From Gracilariopsis chorda (Eukaryota; Rhodophyta; Florideophyceae; Gracilariales; Gracilariaceae), in NCBI GenBank assembly GCA_003194525.1, contig NBIV01000131.1, positions 1 through 64,000 on the forward strand: a stretch of 64,000 nucleotides of DNA, written 5' to 3'. The notes below the pieces were generated by a model. That model saw nothing but the letters and a program-made list of their open reading frames with translations. It made no database searches and was not told where the DNA came from. Below, in pieces: positions 52,668 to 63,560 of the stretch. The position numbers and the translations under genes are program-made. Position 1 is the first letter of the stretch; each line of letters starts with the position of its first letter.

Positions 52668-52885
52668 TTAGGGGCGTTCTACGAGTTGATGTGGTGAAAA
52701 GCAAAAACAGGAAAGTTAGTCTAGACCAATAGGAAGCATCCGCGTCCCGGAAGATTATTTCCAAGTCTTCATCTTGCCGGCAGGGCGAAAATTTCCGCCG
52801 ACAAGGAAACAACGAGCGTTTCATTGCATAAACCCTCTGAAACCGAAATAACTCCAGTTTTGTTTTTCCTGTACATAAGAGGGCA

Positions 52886-54256
52886 ATGAATGGCTCGCAA
52901 GCGCAATATCACAATTCGAACCCTCGGTCACATTCTGGACACATGCAAGACAATGTTTCGAGCCACAACCGCGGTAATGTCACCCCAAACACTGACACTC
53001 TCCATGCCAATCACACCGTACATCCCGCCATCCGTCCTACAACAGTCTCTGAAGCATTTCAAGTGCTCATTGATGCTTAATTAGACAACAGCCAAAGCGA
53101 TCAAGCACTAAAAGTAATGAAAATTGTTGGAGCTCACAACGCGAAGCTTGATACAAAGCGAAAGGTGATAGCTCAGAAAATGGTACAGAATCATATAACA
53201 CTTAAGGAAGTGAACGATTTAATAGCATCCAATGCCGCTAATGACAGCAATATTACCGTTTTTCATCGACTTCCTTCCACAAAAGTAAGAATCTGACGAG
53301 TGGAAGACAAATCGGAGGTCATAGAATACATACGAGGAAACGCACCAACTACTTTTGATGGAGAGTATGTGATAAATTGCTCAAATATAAGTGAGCCACA
53401 GCTGACATTGAGGGTATCAGTGGATGGAAGGCTTTCTGCTTTTGAAGCGGTCGATTTATGTAGACTAATCCCTGTTTATGCAGAAAAAAGAATGACAGGG
53501 ACGCGACAGAAGTTAATGCAATGCTGCGATCGGGAGCAACTTGATCATGAAATAACCGATCCGTGGACAGAAAAGATTGCTCCTCTTTTTAATGAATGCC
53601 AGTTTAAACCAAGTGCAAAAACACTGTTATCGGGAGGTGTGGCACTGAGTGATATTTCCATGATAAATCCTGCCCTAAGACCTCATTTACGTGATGAAAG
53701 TGTCTTGAAAAGAAATTTTGGGGAACTCAAGAGTTTATATGGCACTTTTATCTCTCGATACGATGTTTCTGGGCAAGGAGATCCTGAATCCTTTCCAAAG
53801 TTTTCTAACGGGAAGTCATATATTTTGTATGCGTTTTGCTTTTATAAAAAACAATCGATTATCCAGCCACTCTCAACAAGGGCATTGGATAATGAGGCAC
53901 AAAGTGAGGAAGGAGTTGCACGTGGCTTTGGTGGATATGGTTTTGGGGGTCCAGAGTTTTGAGCGCACAAGAAAAGAAAGAAGTCAAAGAATCAGGAAAT
54001 TAATGTATTGGGAGTGGATAGTCTCGTGACCGCATTGCCCCCTCCTGACGATAGCATTTCGAGAAAGCTACAAGTTTCGGAGAGAGATAAGATGCGATTT
54101 GAAGTTCTTGACGCACAGGCGCGTTCGGCATGTTCTATGCTGCACGCTATTTCAAGAACGAAAGAAATGCTACGGCAGGCATCAAATGATGATGACAAAG
54201 CAGCGTCTCAAAGAATGTTAAAGAAACGTATGGACAATTGGGGTTCAGTAGAGTAG
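52886..54256 (+). pseudogene. Harbinger 2 plus-strand protein 1, unknown family
   Basis: One frame of 457 codons with three in-frame stops (TAA 53078, TGA 53294, TGA 53960) and otherwise coherent coding. The N-terminus is Asn/His/Ser-rich. A Lys-rich helical part follows (KRKVIAQKMVQNHITLKEVNDL, quoted in part: AQKMVQNHITLKEVNDL), then a globular region (FDGEYVINCSNISEPQLTLRV), a Gly/Phe tract (GFGGYGFGGPEF) and a charged coiled-coil-like tail (SERDKMRFEVLDAQARSACS). No Myb domain is seen, although Harbinger partners are usually Myb-like. Function unknown; it may take that partner's place. Confidence 0.6.
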
Positions 54257-54287
54257 ACGTATCATCGCAAAGTACCTGGGAAAGGTT

Positions 54288-54704
54288 ATGGAAGGGGAAA
54301 TAGACACTATGAGGCTTCGATTGGCGCGAGAGACCAACTTTGCGGAAGCAGGCTGGCGGTTAACGGACGATGGTATGCTAGTTGGGGATGAAAAAGGGAA
54401 GAAACTGATCCGTAAAGACGAGCATAGAGCAGTGAAAAGCGGAGACGTGTACCTTTCGTACCTTTTGATGAACGCTGCACAACTGTGCGGTTATGATGGG
54501 GCTCTTGTTAGTTTTAAACTGGCAAGTCTAAAGAGAAAGGCAAGACCCGTGAGCGGCGCAGGTGCAGCTCTGGCAAGATTCACTGGGAAACTGGGCTTAA
54601 GGAGGGTTGCAGGATTGCGACCCTGCACCAAGATGCACGGTTTCATTGATGCAGAAATGGCAGTGTACTATTGTCATACCGAAGCTTGTAGATTGAACAA
54701 GTGA
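54288..54704 (+). CDS. Harbinger 2 plus-strand protein 2, unknown
   Basis: 138 intact codons, 31 bp after protein 1. Acidic start, a WRLTDDGMLVGDEKGKKLI segment and a C-terminal YCHTEAC. No family recognised. It ends where the next open frame starts (overlap GTGA), so the two may be one gene separated by a frame change. Confidence 0.5.
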   Translation: MEGEIDTMRLRLARETNFAEAGWRLTDDGMLVGDEKGKKLIRKDEHRAVKSGDVYLSYLLMNAAQLCGYDGALVSFKLASLKRKARPVSGAGAALARFTGKLGLRRVAGLRPCTKMHGFIDAEMAVYYCHTEACRLNK

Positions 54705-55081
54705 TGTCAAAGGAAATACTATTTGCCTTGTCAACGGAGCTCTGCGACAAAAGCTTGACATATGATGTTGAGGAGTTGTATAAATCAAAGGAAGCGATTG
54801 CGATGCGAAAAGCGGGAGGTTGGAAGGTCGCGACGATTGCTTGGCGAGGGAAGCATGGGGCTGGAGAACAGTGGGGTGGTCGTAAAACCCTGAGAAATGG
54901 AGGTGAGAGGAAAACGGCATGCGGAAACAAAGGTAGACGCTTTTTGGTCGCGCTGGCACGCGACGCCAAGAAAACAGGGAAGAGCAGAACGGAGGCAGCT
55001 CATAGAGTTACATGTTGTCGAAATTCTGTCTCTTGCGTAGGAAACCTAGTCTGCAAAGCTGTTCAGCGAGAGAATCTCTAA
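54701..55081 (+). CDS. Harbinger 2 plus-strand open frame 3, doubtful
   Basis: 126 codons starting MSKEILFALSTELCDKSL, then Lys/Arg/Gly-rich. The last 70 bases overlap the 3' end of the minus-strand transposase. The basic half may be non-coding; the first 60 residues could be the C-terminus of protein 2. Confidence 0.3.
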   Translation: MMSKEILFALSTELCDKSLTYDVEELYKSKEAIAMRKAGGWKVATIAWRGKHGAGEQWGGRKTLRNGGERKTACGNKGRRFLVALARDAKKTGKSRTEAAHRVTCCRNSVSCVGNLVCKAVQRENL

Positions 55082-56246
55082 TCACACTGGTGTCTCTCCT
55101 CCACTGTCTTGATCTTCTTTTATCTCTTTCAGTGTGTAGCATATCTTGAAAGTGGAATATTGAGGAGCCTTTTACACTGTTCAGTTGATGAGTTGTTATC
55201 ATATCAAACAGTGACCCGTCGGCATTGTTGATTATGAAATTGTGCAGCTTTACTTCCACCATAGTTATAAGTGTGAAGTTCCCGATGGGATACCGTAGTG
55301 CCCAACAAAATATTCCAAAGCGAGAAAATAACATGCCAAAAGCTTTCTCGGCACCAATTTGACAAGAAGAATTATAATAGTTGAATTCATCTTGATTCGC
55401 AGTTAGTATTTTAGCAGAATATGGCGTTGGGAGTCTTCCATCGTTGGAATACGCCTCCTCTGCGACCATGGTGGCCCCGAGCGGAAGACAATCACCTTTC
55501 AACAAGTCGTAAAGACGTGTTGCAGCAGAAGCAGTCGAATCGTGCGTACCCCCCGTGTGCCGAGCGGATATAAATGAAAAATTGTAGTATGCTTCTACTG
55601 CTGCTTGCAAAACGATGGAAAAGAATCACTTTCTGTTATAGTACGTTTATGGATCTGCCGCATCCGTTATTGCACGCCGATGCATCTTGATAGCAATACC
55701 ATCCAGAGCTGCTATTATAACATCAAACGGAAATTTTCATAGTTGTTGAAACTGCTTTGCGCTTATAAGAGATTCTCTTTCGGTGGATGGAAAGTGCAAA
55801 CCTGGAAGTACTCTATTTAAAGCACACAAGGTTTCCTCAAATACACGATAAACAGTAGAAACGGCAATCTCACACGACCAATACAAATCCAGATAACTTG
55901 CTCCGGCTAGTAGTCGTAGCGTCACGAACAGCATCACAGCTGGTGAAACGGCACTTGCAACATCTGAATCTGGTCGTTGACTGCATTTGAGTGTGTGGTA
56001 CAAAGCAGAGTGTAGAAGAAAAACTTGCGCCTTCGTAAGTTGGTACATGCGAGCAAAGAGTGCATCAGATATGTTCCGTATGTGTTTTTGGTAATCAAAC
56101 ATAGGTCTTGGCAGAATAGAATTTGTGTTCCACAGCATTTTGTTGGAGAGTGCAATCGTAAGAACGGTGTTTAGAATGTGGAGAGCTACTCGATGAAGCC
56201 ATTGTTGGCGATTTATTCGTGACGGCGGTTTGCGTAGGCAGGACAC
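55008..56246 (-). pseudogene. Harbinger-like DDE transposase of transposon 2, three nonsense codons
   Basis: One frame of 413 codons with in-frame stops at 55737-55739 (TAG), 55647-55649 (TAA) and 55626-55628 (TGA). Upstream helices (FARMYQLTKAQVFLLHSALY, SCEIAVSTVYRVFEETL) are the usual helix-turn-helix lead. Catalytic part: IIAALDGIAIKM (first Asp), AEEAYSNDGRLPTPYS where the family commonly has a D-x-AYS block so the second Asp appears to be Glu, and QIGAEKAFGMLFSRFGIF (Glu). KLHNFIINN closes it. Clearly DDE_4/HARBI1-like and distinct from transposase 1. Confidence 0.85.
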
Positions 56247-56443
56247 CTGTAAGCTTTGACAGCGTCTTGGACTCGGCGGTCAAACATAGGGTCTACAGAG
56301 CATGGTCTCGAACAAGGCATATCCAGGGTTGACGGCACCCTTGCCTTTCAGACTGAAAGAACGCTTTTATTCTTGGAAACTTTGAAAAAACATTGCCCAA
56401 AATATCTTTCCATCATCAGCGTCAACTCGTAGAACGCCCTTTA

Positions 56444-56567
56444 GCAGCGTAGTGGCAAACGGTATGCGACTAGCATCGGAAAGTACAAAGTTTGCATTGC
56501 CAGCTTGAATCAGCACAAAGAACTGTTCCACCTTGTACAGCCAGGTGTTGACCAAAAAAAGTCGCAA
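56444..56567 (-). CDS. element D: gag N-terminal piece
   Basis: TWLYKVEQFFVLIQ matches the conserved W-x-x-x-VEQYF start of retrotransposon gag cores. It lies just right of the Harbinger 2 target duplication, so that transposon cut the gag region. Confidence 0.6.
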
Positions 56568-57236
56568 CTCTCATTAAAGCATCACTACGAGGTCAAATAC
56601 TTTGGAAAGCATTGATTCAAAAACGGCAAGTCAGAAACGGCATCAATAGAACTGTTGATGTGTGGCATTGTATGTGAAGTGTTCGAACCACTGATCTGTT
56701 GGTTCCAAGATAATTTTCTTTATGATACCCTCCAATTAATTCCAGTGATGTACATCAATATGAGATGGTAGACGCAAGGTAGATGTCTTAAATAGTGGCA
56801 ATAGCTCTAATGGTTCCGTTGTAATAATGTCATTGGATGCGGCATGTTCGTAGAATTGGTTTCAGTATCAATAGAAACGGTACAAAGATGTATTAATCCT
56901 ATTCATTTCTAAGCGTCAGATACGGTGATGTGACACATTAGTATTATTGAATAAGGGAACAGCAATTCTTTAGCTAGGAAGAGATTCCTGTTGACAATCG
57001 GTACCGACAATGTCATCGTTCCGAGGTGTTGGTTATAATACTTGATATACACATAATTTATGGGATTGCATATGGCAGTTCCTATCCGTCTCGACACAAT
57101 CATTGCCACCCACAATTGCTGTGCATTGCAGTGCAGCTCCCCTCCCCTCGGCTGTCTTCACAGATGCTCGGTACCAAGCGCTCGGCGGGTACCCGTCGAT
57201 GATCGTCTGACAATACATTCCACCGCCGAGCACACT
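56568..57236. other. no gene recognised; within the 5' region of element D
   Basis: Low-information DNA between the gag piece and the Cys-rich reading. Confidence 0.4.
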
Positions 57237-57752
57237 CTACAAATGGATGACCTTCTTCTTGCAAACGTCAATTTCGCACGAGATATTGCAGCAGTGATAC
57301 AATCCCATTCTTTGCTTGTTTTCATGCATACCGAAGAGCTGCACACAACACTCATCGCACTGCCGGCATAGCTTCAGCCGTCGTCCCGTCCCCACCTCGC
57401 ACCGAAAGGCGATCGCCCACGGGTCCTCCCCGGTCCTCACCATGAAACCCAAAACTGCAAAAATGGCCTCCTCGCTTCTCTCGTAATGCGATGGTGCACA
57501 CCTGTACACTACTTTGTGAGCCCTGCATCCCTCTCGACCACGCGTCCCGAAGACGCAGCCGGTTTGCAGTGTCTTGCAGGCATACGAAGCCCTCCTGTCG
57601 TCTTCTCCGTTCAACTTTCTCAATCCATACTTCTTGCACCCATTGAATACTTCAATTTCCTCCACGTGTCCACTTGATCCTGCCCCGAAGCGAGGGGCAT
57701 AAGCCCGAAGCAGATCTTGCGCGTACTGCACAATCCCGACAACTCCTGCCAC
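57237..57752 (-). CDS. Cys-rich protein of unknown function inside the 5' region of element D
   Basis: 171 open codons starting at a GTG (a spliced N-terminus is likely; MVEVEVVDSSDGPW in another frame just upstream is a candidate). Thirteen or more Cys residues: YACKTLQTGCVFGTRGREGC, VVYRCAPSHYE, RRLKLCRQCDECCVQLFG and YHCCNISCEIDVCKKK. The first part (YGLRKLNG...ASYACKT...TGC) faintly recalls FLYWCH/FAR1-type zinc regions. It is intact while element D around it is badly broken, which argues for a later arrival or for constraint. Confidence 0.4.
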   Translation of the reverse strand: MAGVVGIVQYAQDLLRAYAPRFGAGSSGHVEEIEVFNGCKKYGLRKLNGEDDRRASYACKTLQTGCVFGTRGREGCRAHKVVYRCAPSHYERSEEAIFAVLGFMVRTGEDPWAIAFRCEVGTGRRLKLCRQCDECCVQLFGMHENKQRMGLYHCCNISCEIDVCKKKVIHL

Positions 57753-58037
57753 GGCCCATCAGAACTATCGACAACCTCTACTTCAACCATTGATCTACGC
57801 ATCGATCATGCGGTACCGCGACGTTTAAATTGGGTGGGAATACGCAGGTCAACAATGTGCACCAACGAATTTCGTTTATTTTCTGACCCATTTAAATTGA
57901 TGCAAATTTTCATGTTCTACTACTGAATCAAAAATGTTTTACCTCGTAGTGATTCCGGTTTTTTTCGGCTTGAGATTGATAGACACAGAAAGGTTCGGAA
58001 CTTCCATTGCAGCGATGCATACCAGTACGACAAGGTA

Positions 58038-58249
58038 TGTAAAACGCTTGGAAGAGATAGAGAAGCTTTATTCTCTCACTGGTCAATGGCGTTCTTCCTC
58101 TTTGTTCTTCTCTCTCTAGTCCTAAATACCGCCCTTCCTGACGACATTACTCTTTTTATAAGACCAATTACATAGTTTTGTATGCTTGTACGCCCAATAA
58201 CAAATACGAGAGCTTTCGATTGCGCTCCTCGCAATTAATCATTGTTGCA
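58038..58249 (-). repeat. element D 5' LTR
   Basis: About 80% like 37029-37245, sharing AACGCTTGGAAGAGATA, TATAAGACCAATTACATA and GCAATTAATCATTGTTGCA. Similarity stops at the final TTGCA in both, which fixes that LTR end. Confidence 0.75.
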
Positions 58250-58279
58250 CTCTCGGCCACAGAGCATCCTGTGTATTGC

Positions 58280-58528
58280 TGAAGTGGGTGGCAAGCAACC
58301 CACTAGGGGTAGCCACGCCATTCAACGGTTTAATTGTGAATTCACCTTGCCACACATCGTTGGCCATGCAAGCCAGCTCACCTCCGCTTAGAGATTGTTT
58401 CCGGATAGGGAAACACTTGGTTGGTATATAAGATAGAGATACAACACCACCAAGTAAAACAGAGGCATCGAACTATGAAGCCTCGACTTCACGCACAACG
58501 CCGCGCCTTTTTACCGTGAATGCGCCCA
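58280..58528 (+). repeat. element E 5' LTR
   Basis: Begins TGAAGTGGGTGGCAAG, ends GAATGCGCCCA. Includes a TATATAAG box near 58426, a plausible promoter for the element's transcript. Confidence 0.9.
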
Positions 58529-59460
58529 GTGACCACTGCCGATACAAGGTATCGCAATCGTTCTATCCGCAATGACGTCCGCATCGACGTCGCAATCAGA
58601 CTATGCTGAAGCACAGAGTGAAACGGCCTTGCAGCAGCAGTCTTCCGATTCGTTTTCAATTAGCCATCCTAGGCTCAACCTTACCGATCCTCGATCTATT
58701 TGAACTTTTTTTGCAAATACGACCAATAAATGAAAGAAGTAACCGCTCGTGCCCTTCAGTTGGCCGTAGTAGACTCGAACACGACAGAGCCAGTCCGCCC
58801 GGTAAATTTGACATATTGTGTGGACCCATAATGGATAGAGTGTTCAATCGCCTTGGATTACATTCCTAGAGTCACTACACTCGCCAAATTGACAGACAAC
58901 TCTTTACGCAAGCACCTTGAGTCCGAAGCCAAAGAGGAAAAGTCCTCTGCCTCTATAGCCTCTATTGAATACATCATCAAAAAGGAACTTCACATGGATA
59001 TGAATGAAACTTCTTCGCGCTCAAGCATGAAACGGTTGTTCACTTCTTACGTTTCTGTTCTCTGAGCAAATGGACTTAGCTGGATAATGGAGCAGCAGCA
59101 AAAAATGGCAGTTAAACGCCTTCTTGCGGCAATCAGGCCAAGAACGCTTCAACAAAGATTGGAAACTGACCTTGAGCTAGCACATTATAATCTTAGAAAA
59201 GCTGTGAAGAGTTTCATGAAGCACGCATTATCAGCAGCGGACGCGTTTTAACTCATCGACAATGGTCCGCCCACAAAAGTCAAACAGACGAAACCTCGAA
59301 AACACCCAAGCCAATCAACGCCAGACTCCCCTCAAGGGTAATCAAAGAAGAACTCCAACGCCGGTAATGCATCAAAACCATTCCAAAAATAGTCTCGTTA
59401 CGGACCGCCTCCCTGCCCAAAGCCACCCTGCAGAAGAAAGGAAGCCCGACATTGGATAGA
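58529..59460 (+). CDS. element E: gag, decayed
   Basis: Readings such as TTLAKLTDNSLRKHLESEAKEE and ELAHYNLRKAVKSFMKHALS (each quoted in part: LAKLTDNSLRKHLE; LRKAVKSFMKHAL) are helical and charged as in gag. No zinc knuckle is seen. Called from position. Confidence 0.5.
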
Positions 59461-60061
59461 TGATTGCGAGTTTTCTACAGATGAGGAGAAAAGGCAGATG
59501 AAAGCAGAACTTGCAGCGAAGAAAGCATCAGACGGAACCGCCAAGCCCACTAGATCACAGAAGAGGGCAGCTCAAGAAACTTCTGGCATTGTCGGACGAC
59601 TACGCCCCATAGATGCGAAAAACTCACCGATGTGTGCCATCACAGTTTTGGATGGATAGTCTTCGATCGATTCAACAGGCCGATGCGACGATGGAAGTGA
59701 TGACAGCCTCGTATCGCCACATCTGGCTGAAAAGGCGGCAAGCCAGGGGATTGGGAAGATCGCAGCCATCAAAACTGTAACACTCGCCGTGGCGCTGAAA
59801 AAAGACAAAAGTGCCACAGCCGAACAGTTCTCATTCTCCCGCACATGGATTGTACCAAGAACAATCCTCCACCTCGCTTCAGGAAGCTTAGTGCTTCTCA
59901 ACATTACCTTTCTCGTCGCCAATCATGAACTTGCCTGCGAAGAGCTTTTAATAGCTCGCCCTGTGTTGGAACATATTCGAATCGACACTCGCACATCGTT
60001 AGACAGACAACAATCGTTTCGCTCTGAATGGCACAGACTGCTCTGGAATCGGAAACCCTAG
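59461..60061 (+). CDS. element E: protease region
   Basis: SPMCAITVLDG may mark the protease active-site region, and RTWIVPRTILHLASGSLVLLN and LLIARPVLEHIRID resemble the second half of a retropepsin (usually LIGRPFLxxL). Decayed; no clean DSG/DTG. Confidence 0.5.
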
Positions 60062-60086
60062 CACCACTGACTATGTTAGCCGTCTC

Positions 60087-61061
60087 ATGTTTAAGACAGC
60101 CAATGGCATCCATGAAGAATCCCGAGAAGAACCGAAAGAGAAAGATCGTAGGCGTGTGAACAACTACAACGCCAGGAAAATAGAAGACCCGTTTCCAGAC
60201 CCCTCGCACTTGAACCCGATCGACAGCACGCAACATGAAGAAATACTACAGGCCGTGAATAAGATGATCGAAACAGCACAACCAAATGGCATGAAAAAGC
60301 AAGACGCCACTCGCTTGGAACAAGTAGTACACGAGCATATCAACACCTTTCACACGTCTCTATCCTCCGGTCCCCCGGCTAATGTCAACCCCCTTAAGAT
60401 CGTCCTCACAAACGATGCGAAACCAACGCCGGTCCGACTACGCAAATACTCCCAAGACCAGCGCGCATTCTTGGCGAAGTTTTTATCCGACTTGGTTCGC
60501 ACAGGAATGGTTTACGCGAATCCGACGCCGCCCTGGGCCTCTGCACCACTCATCGTGCCAAAACCAGGACCAGCGAAGTTCCACTTCACCATGGACCTCA
60601 GGCCAGTGAGCAAGTATACCGTCAGACACCAGTAACCCATGCCAAACATCGAGCAAGAGCTACTCAAACTCGCTGGGTCAAACTACTTCTTCACACTGGA
60701 TCTGTCATATGGCTATAGGCAATTTTTGTTAGGTAAAGACTCACAAGAGTTCGAATCTTTCATAAAACCTGATAGTTTGTTCTCCCCAAAAAGAGTTCTC
60801 CATAGCACAACGAACGCAACAACGCACTTGCAGTCGGTTCTACCTGAAATGTTTCCAAGTGACCTGCTCAAGCAGTTAATTTACTGGCTCGACGACATCT
60901 TGCTTCACAACCTCTCTGTCAAGGGCCTAATTGACGACATTCGCAGACTTCTCGCCACTTGCGCGCAGCATTCGATCCGACTACACCTTGGAAAATGTGT
61001 GCTCTTCGCCAAATCTATTCGGTGGTGCGGTCGCATAGTTTTCGCTGAAGGAATTCGATAA
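60087..61061 (+). CDS. element E: reverse transcriptase
   Basis: RAFLAKFLSDLVRTGMVYANP, WASAPLIVPKPG, FHFTMDLRPVSKYT, YFFTLDLSYGYRQF and the catalytic LIYWLDDILLHN, then FAKSIRWCGRIV. The YWLDD form is close to the QWLDD of composite C. Read in two pieces. Confidence 0.88.
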
Positions 61062-61203
61062 GATCCGAAGCAGCTGGACGGAATGATGTCTATAGAACCG
61101 CGGACCAATGGAGCCCACCTCCAACACTTCCTTAGTGCCATGCAATTGTTGAAGACCGAAATCCCGGACTCTGCTCATATCATCTCCCCCCCTGCATGAA
61201 TTC

Positions 61204-62004
61204 ATGGAAATGGTATACGGAAAAGCAGGTAAGCGAACCAAACGCGCAGTGAGTTCAGTGACTCTAGACTCTCTCAGCTGGGAAAAATGCGAACTAGAGG
61301 CCTTCAACTGTTGCAAGAAAGCGTTGGTCGAGATAGTAACGTTGGCACATCGTGACAAGCATCAGCGTCTTTGCATCTACACCAATGCTTCAGATATATG
61401 TTGGTCTGGAATTGTGGCGCAAGTCCCTATCGAAGATCTGTCGCTCTCTCATAAAGAGCAATGTCATGAACCGCTCGCATTCTGCTCTGGGCGTTTCAAC
61501 TCAACCCAACTAGGATGGTCAACCCTGGAGAAGGATGGTTATGCCATCATGGCCACCGTGGAACGCATGCATTGGCTCGCCGCAACTGCAGCGGGTTTCG
61601 AACCTCAAACTGACCGCAACAACCTTGTTTTCCTCTTTTATCCGCTCTCTCTTGTGCCCGATCTCAGCCAATCGTCTACGCGAAAAGCCTTGCGCTGGGC
61701 TGTTCGACTGAGTGGGTATTCCTACACCTGCTTTCATATCAACGGTACCGACAATGTCTGGGCAGATCTGCTGACGCGTTGGTCCGCGCCGAAAACGGTT
61801 CGTCGACTTATCAAGATTCCTGTGCTACCTACAACCAGCATGGAGACCTTTCACTGGCCATCTCACACGGAGATAGTGGAAATACAGAAGGCACACATCA
61901 ACAGCCGACCTTCGCGCACACTGCAGTCAAACGGGCTTTGGAAAACTCCCGCTGGTGCCATATGGATACCAGAGGCAGCCCAAAATCTACAACTCCGATT
62001 ATGA
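61204..62004 (+). CDS. element E: RNase H
   Basis: LCIYTNASDICWSGIVAQV (first Asp position changed), LGWSTLEKDGYAIMATVERM, then ALRWAVRLSGYSYTCFHING and DNVWADLLTRWS. 266 open codons. Confidence 0.85.
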   Translation: MEMVYGKAGKRTKRAVSSVTLDSLSWEKCELEAFNCCKKALVEIVTLAHRDKHQRLCIYTNASDICWSGIVAQVPIEDLSLSHKEQCHEPLAFCSGRFNSTQLGWSTLEKDGYAIMATVERMHWLAATAAGFEPQTDRNNLVFLFYPLSLVPDLSQSSTRKALRWAVRLSGYSYTCFHINGTDNVWADLLTRWSAPKTVRRLIKIPVLPTTSMETFHWPSHTEIVEIQKAHINSRPSRTLQSNGLWKTPAGAIWIPEAAQNLQLRL

Positions 62005-62139
62005 TCGCTCATACGGACTATTAAGGTTATAGAGGGCAGCAAACTACATTCAGGACTCTTAAGCAGCACTAATTCTGGAACACCCTTGCAGATGACGTAC
62101 AGGCATTTATAAAATCCTACATAAATTAAATCTCTAAAT

Positions 62140-62880
62140 TAGGTGGCGAAAAGGTTCCCAGGCCTTTTGGTCCCGCGCTGCACGGAACAAAGCCAAACGA
62201 TCTCCTCCAATTCGACTATATCGACATAGAACGAAGCCATGGGGGTGCGAAGTATATTCTAATGTTGCGCGACGACCATTCAGACTACAAATGGTTCCTC
62301 GCAACGACAGGGACAACTGCCGAAAATGCCGCAATGGCAATCATTGACTGGGCGACAGCTTTTGGGGTTCCTCATGGCCTCATTTCCGACGGGCCTAGAC
62401 ACTTTAGAAACGGAACCCTCCGTCGGGTATGCAAAGGGCTTCGCGTACCGCCTCATTTTACGCTCCCGTACATCCTTTCCAGTACCAGGGCTGTTGACAG
62501 ACTTGGCAAAGAAGTTGGTCGTACATTCTGAGCGCTCGTGTCTCAAATTCAAACGGAATTCAAGAAATGGCCTGATCTTCTACTGATCTTCCAGAGCATT
62601 TTAAACAACGCCCCCTCTCCCAACCGTCGCAACATCGCTCCGCTGACCGTATTCACAGGCATGGAGCCGTCTCCAACAATTGAGAACCAGTACTCTGGCA
62701 CCCGTTAAGATCAATGACGCACAGTTGGAGCGTTCCTTCAACGTCAAGAGTCTGAAAGAAAGAGTTGCTGAACTACATCCGCTGGTGCAAAAAAGCCGTC
62801 GCAAACAATTGTGCTTTGTCTCGTGCTCGAGCTTCGAAAGGGTAGCTCCCTAATTTCTCACGCGGTGATTTTGTTCTAGT
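62140..62880 (+). CDS. element E: integrase
   Basis: PNDLLQFDYIDIER (first Asp), GAKYILMLRDDHSDYKWFL, FGVPHGLISDGPRHF (second Asp) and HFTLPYIL then a decayed glutamate block. Further right are NAPSPNRRNIAPLTVFTG-like remnants. Confidence 0.8.
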
Positions 62881-63304
62881 TGCAGGAAACGAATTCCACT
62901 CGGGTGAAAAGCTAGCTCTTTGCCGGCGGAGACCACGAAGGATTACCAAAGCCCTCTCAGATTATGTTTGTCAGGTAAAAGACCTTCAAAATGGTTTACT
63001 AGATGAAATTCATTACAGCCGACTGAATGTCTACTACTACCGGTCTCTCGACCAGGAAACAATTATTAGTCATGTTCATACTTCCGAAACCAGGATGCCA
63101 CTGTCACGTCTTTTAAAACTGGATGATACTGAGAAGGGAATGCATGTTTCAGTACGATGGAAAGGCTTAGATAATAGTGAAGCCTCCCTGGAACCTTTGG
63201 TGCAAATCTACTCTGATTATCCAGAGATGTTGCTACGGCTGCTTGACAGAAATTCTACTTCTACTTCACTCGCGAAAAGGGCAAAGAAAGAGCTCTCTCG
63301 TTGA
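62881..63304 (+). CDS. element E: integrase tail and chromodomain-like end
   Basis: The last 69 codons (63095-63304) contain MHVSVRWKGLDNSEASLEPL, the core of a chromodomain, with YSDYPEMLLRLL after it. It ends 10 bases before the polypurine tract. Confidence 0.75.
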
Positions 63305-63314
63305 AGAAGGGGAG

Positions 63315-63560
63315 TGTAGTGGGTGGCAAGCATACTAAGGGTAGCTACGCCACCCAACGGTTCAATTGTGAACTAACCTTGCCACACATCGTTGGACATG
63401 CAAGCCAACTCACGTCCGCTTAGAGATTGTTTACAAATAGGGAAACACTTGGGTAGTAAATAAATTAGAGATACACCACCACCAAGTAAAACAGAGGCAT
63501 CGAACTATGAAACCTCGACTTCACGCACAACCCCGCACCTTTTTACCGTGAAAGCGCACA
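63315..63560 (+). repeat. element E 3' LTR
   Basis: Begins TGTAGTGGGTGGCAAG directly after GAAGAAGGGGAG and ends AAAGCGCACA, followed by ATTGC. Confidence 0.92.

Larger units (their letters stand above)
52668..56443. mobile_element. PIF/Harbinger-like transposon 2 with TTA target duplication and extra genes
   Basis: TTA at 52668-52670 and 56441-56443 flank inverted ends: left GGGGCGTTCTACGAGTTGA, right (complement) AGGGCGTTCTACGAGTTGA, 18 of 19 the same. The 3770-bp interior holds a DDE transposase on the minus strand and two or three plus-strand genes of unknown type. It lies inside the gag region of element D. Its ends differ from those of Harbinger 1, so it is a separate family. Transposase and first plus-strand gene are each broken by three stops, so the copy is dead. 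Confidence 0.9.
37029..58249 (-). mobile_element. old Ty3/gypsy element D, host to several later insertions
   Basis: LTR-like ends at 37029-37245 and 58038-58249 are about 80% alike. The minus-strand order from right to left is gag, reverse transcriptase, RNase H, integrase. Three later insertions are defined by target duplications: composite C (38192-48286), a solo LTR (50205-50753) and Harbinger 2 (52668-56443). Removing C and Harbinger 2 leaves about 7.4 kb, a normal gypsy size. The element is very broken (well over ten interruptions). Its own 5-bp target duplication is not visible, so the two ends may have been altered or may not be true partners. Confidence 0.75.

Noticed and set aside
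54597-54969. Minus-strand frames of 108-120 codons opposite the Harbinger 2 plus-strand genes
   Set aside because: Low-complexity translations with no motif, opposite more coherent coding on the plus strand.
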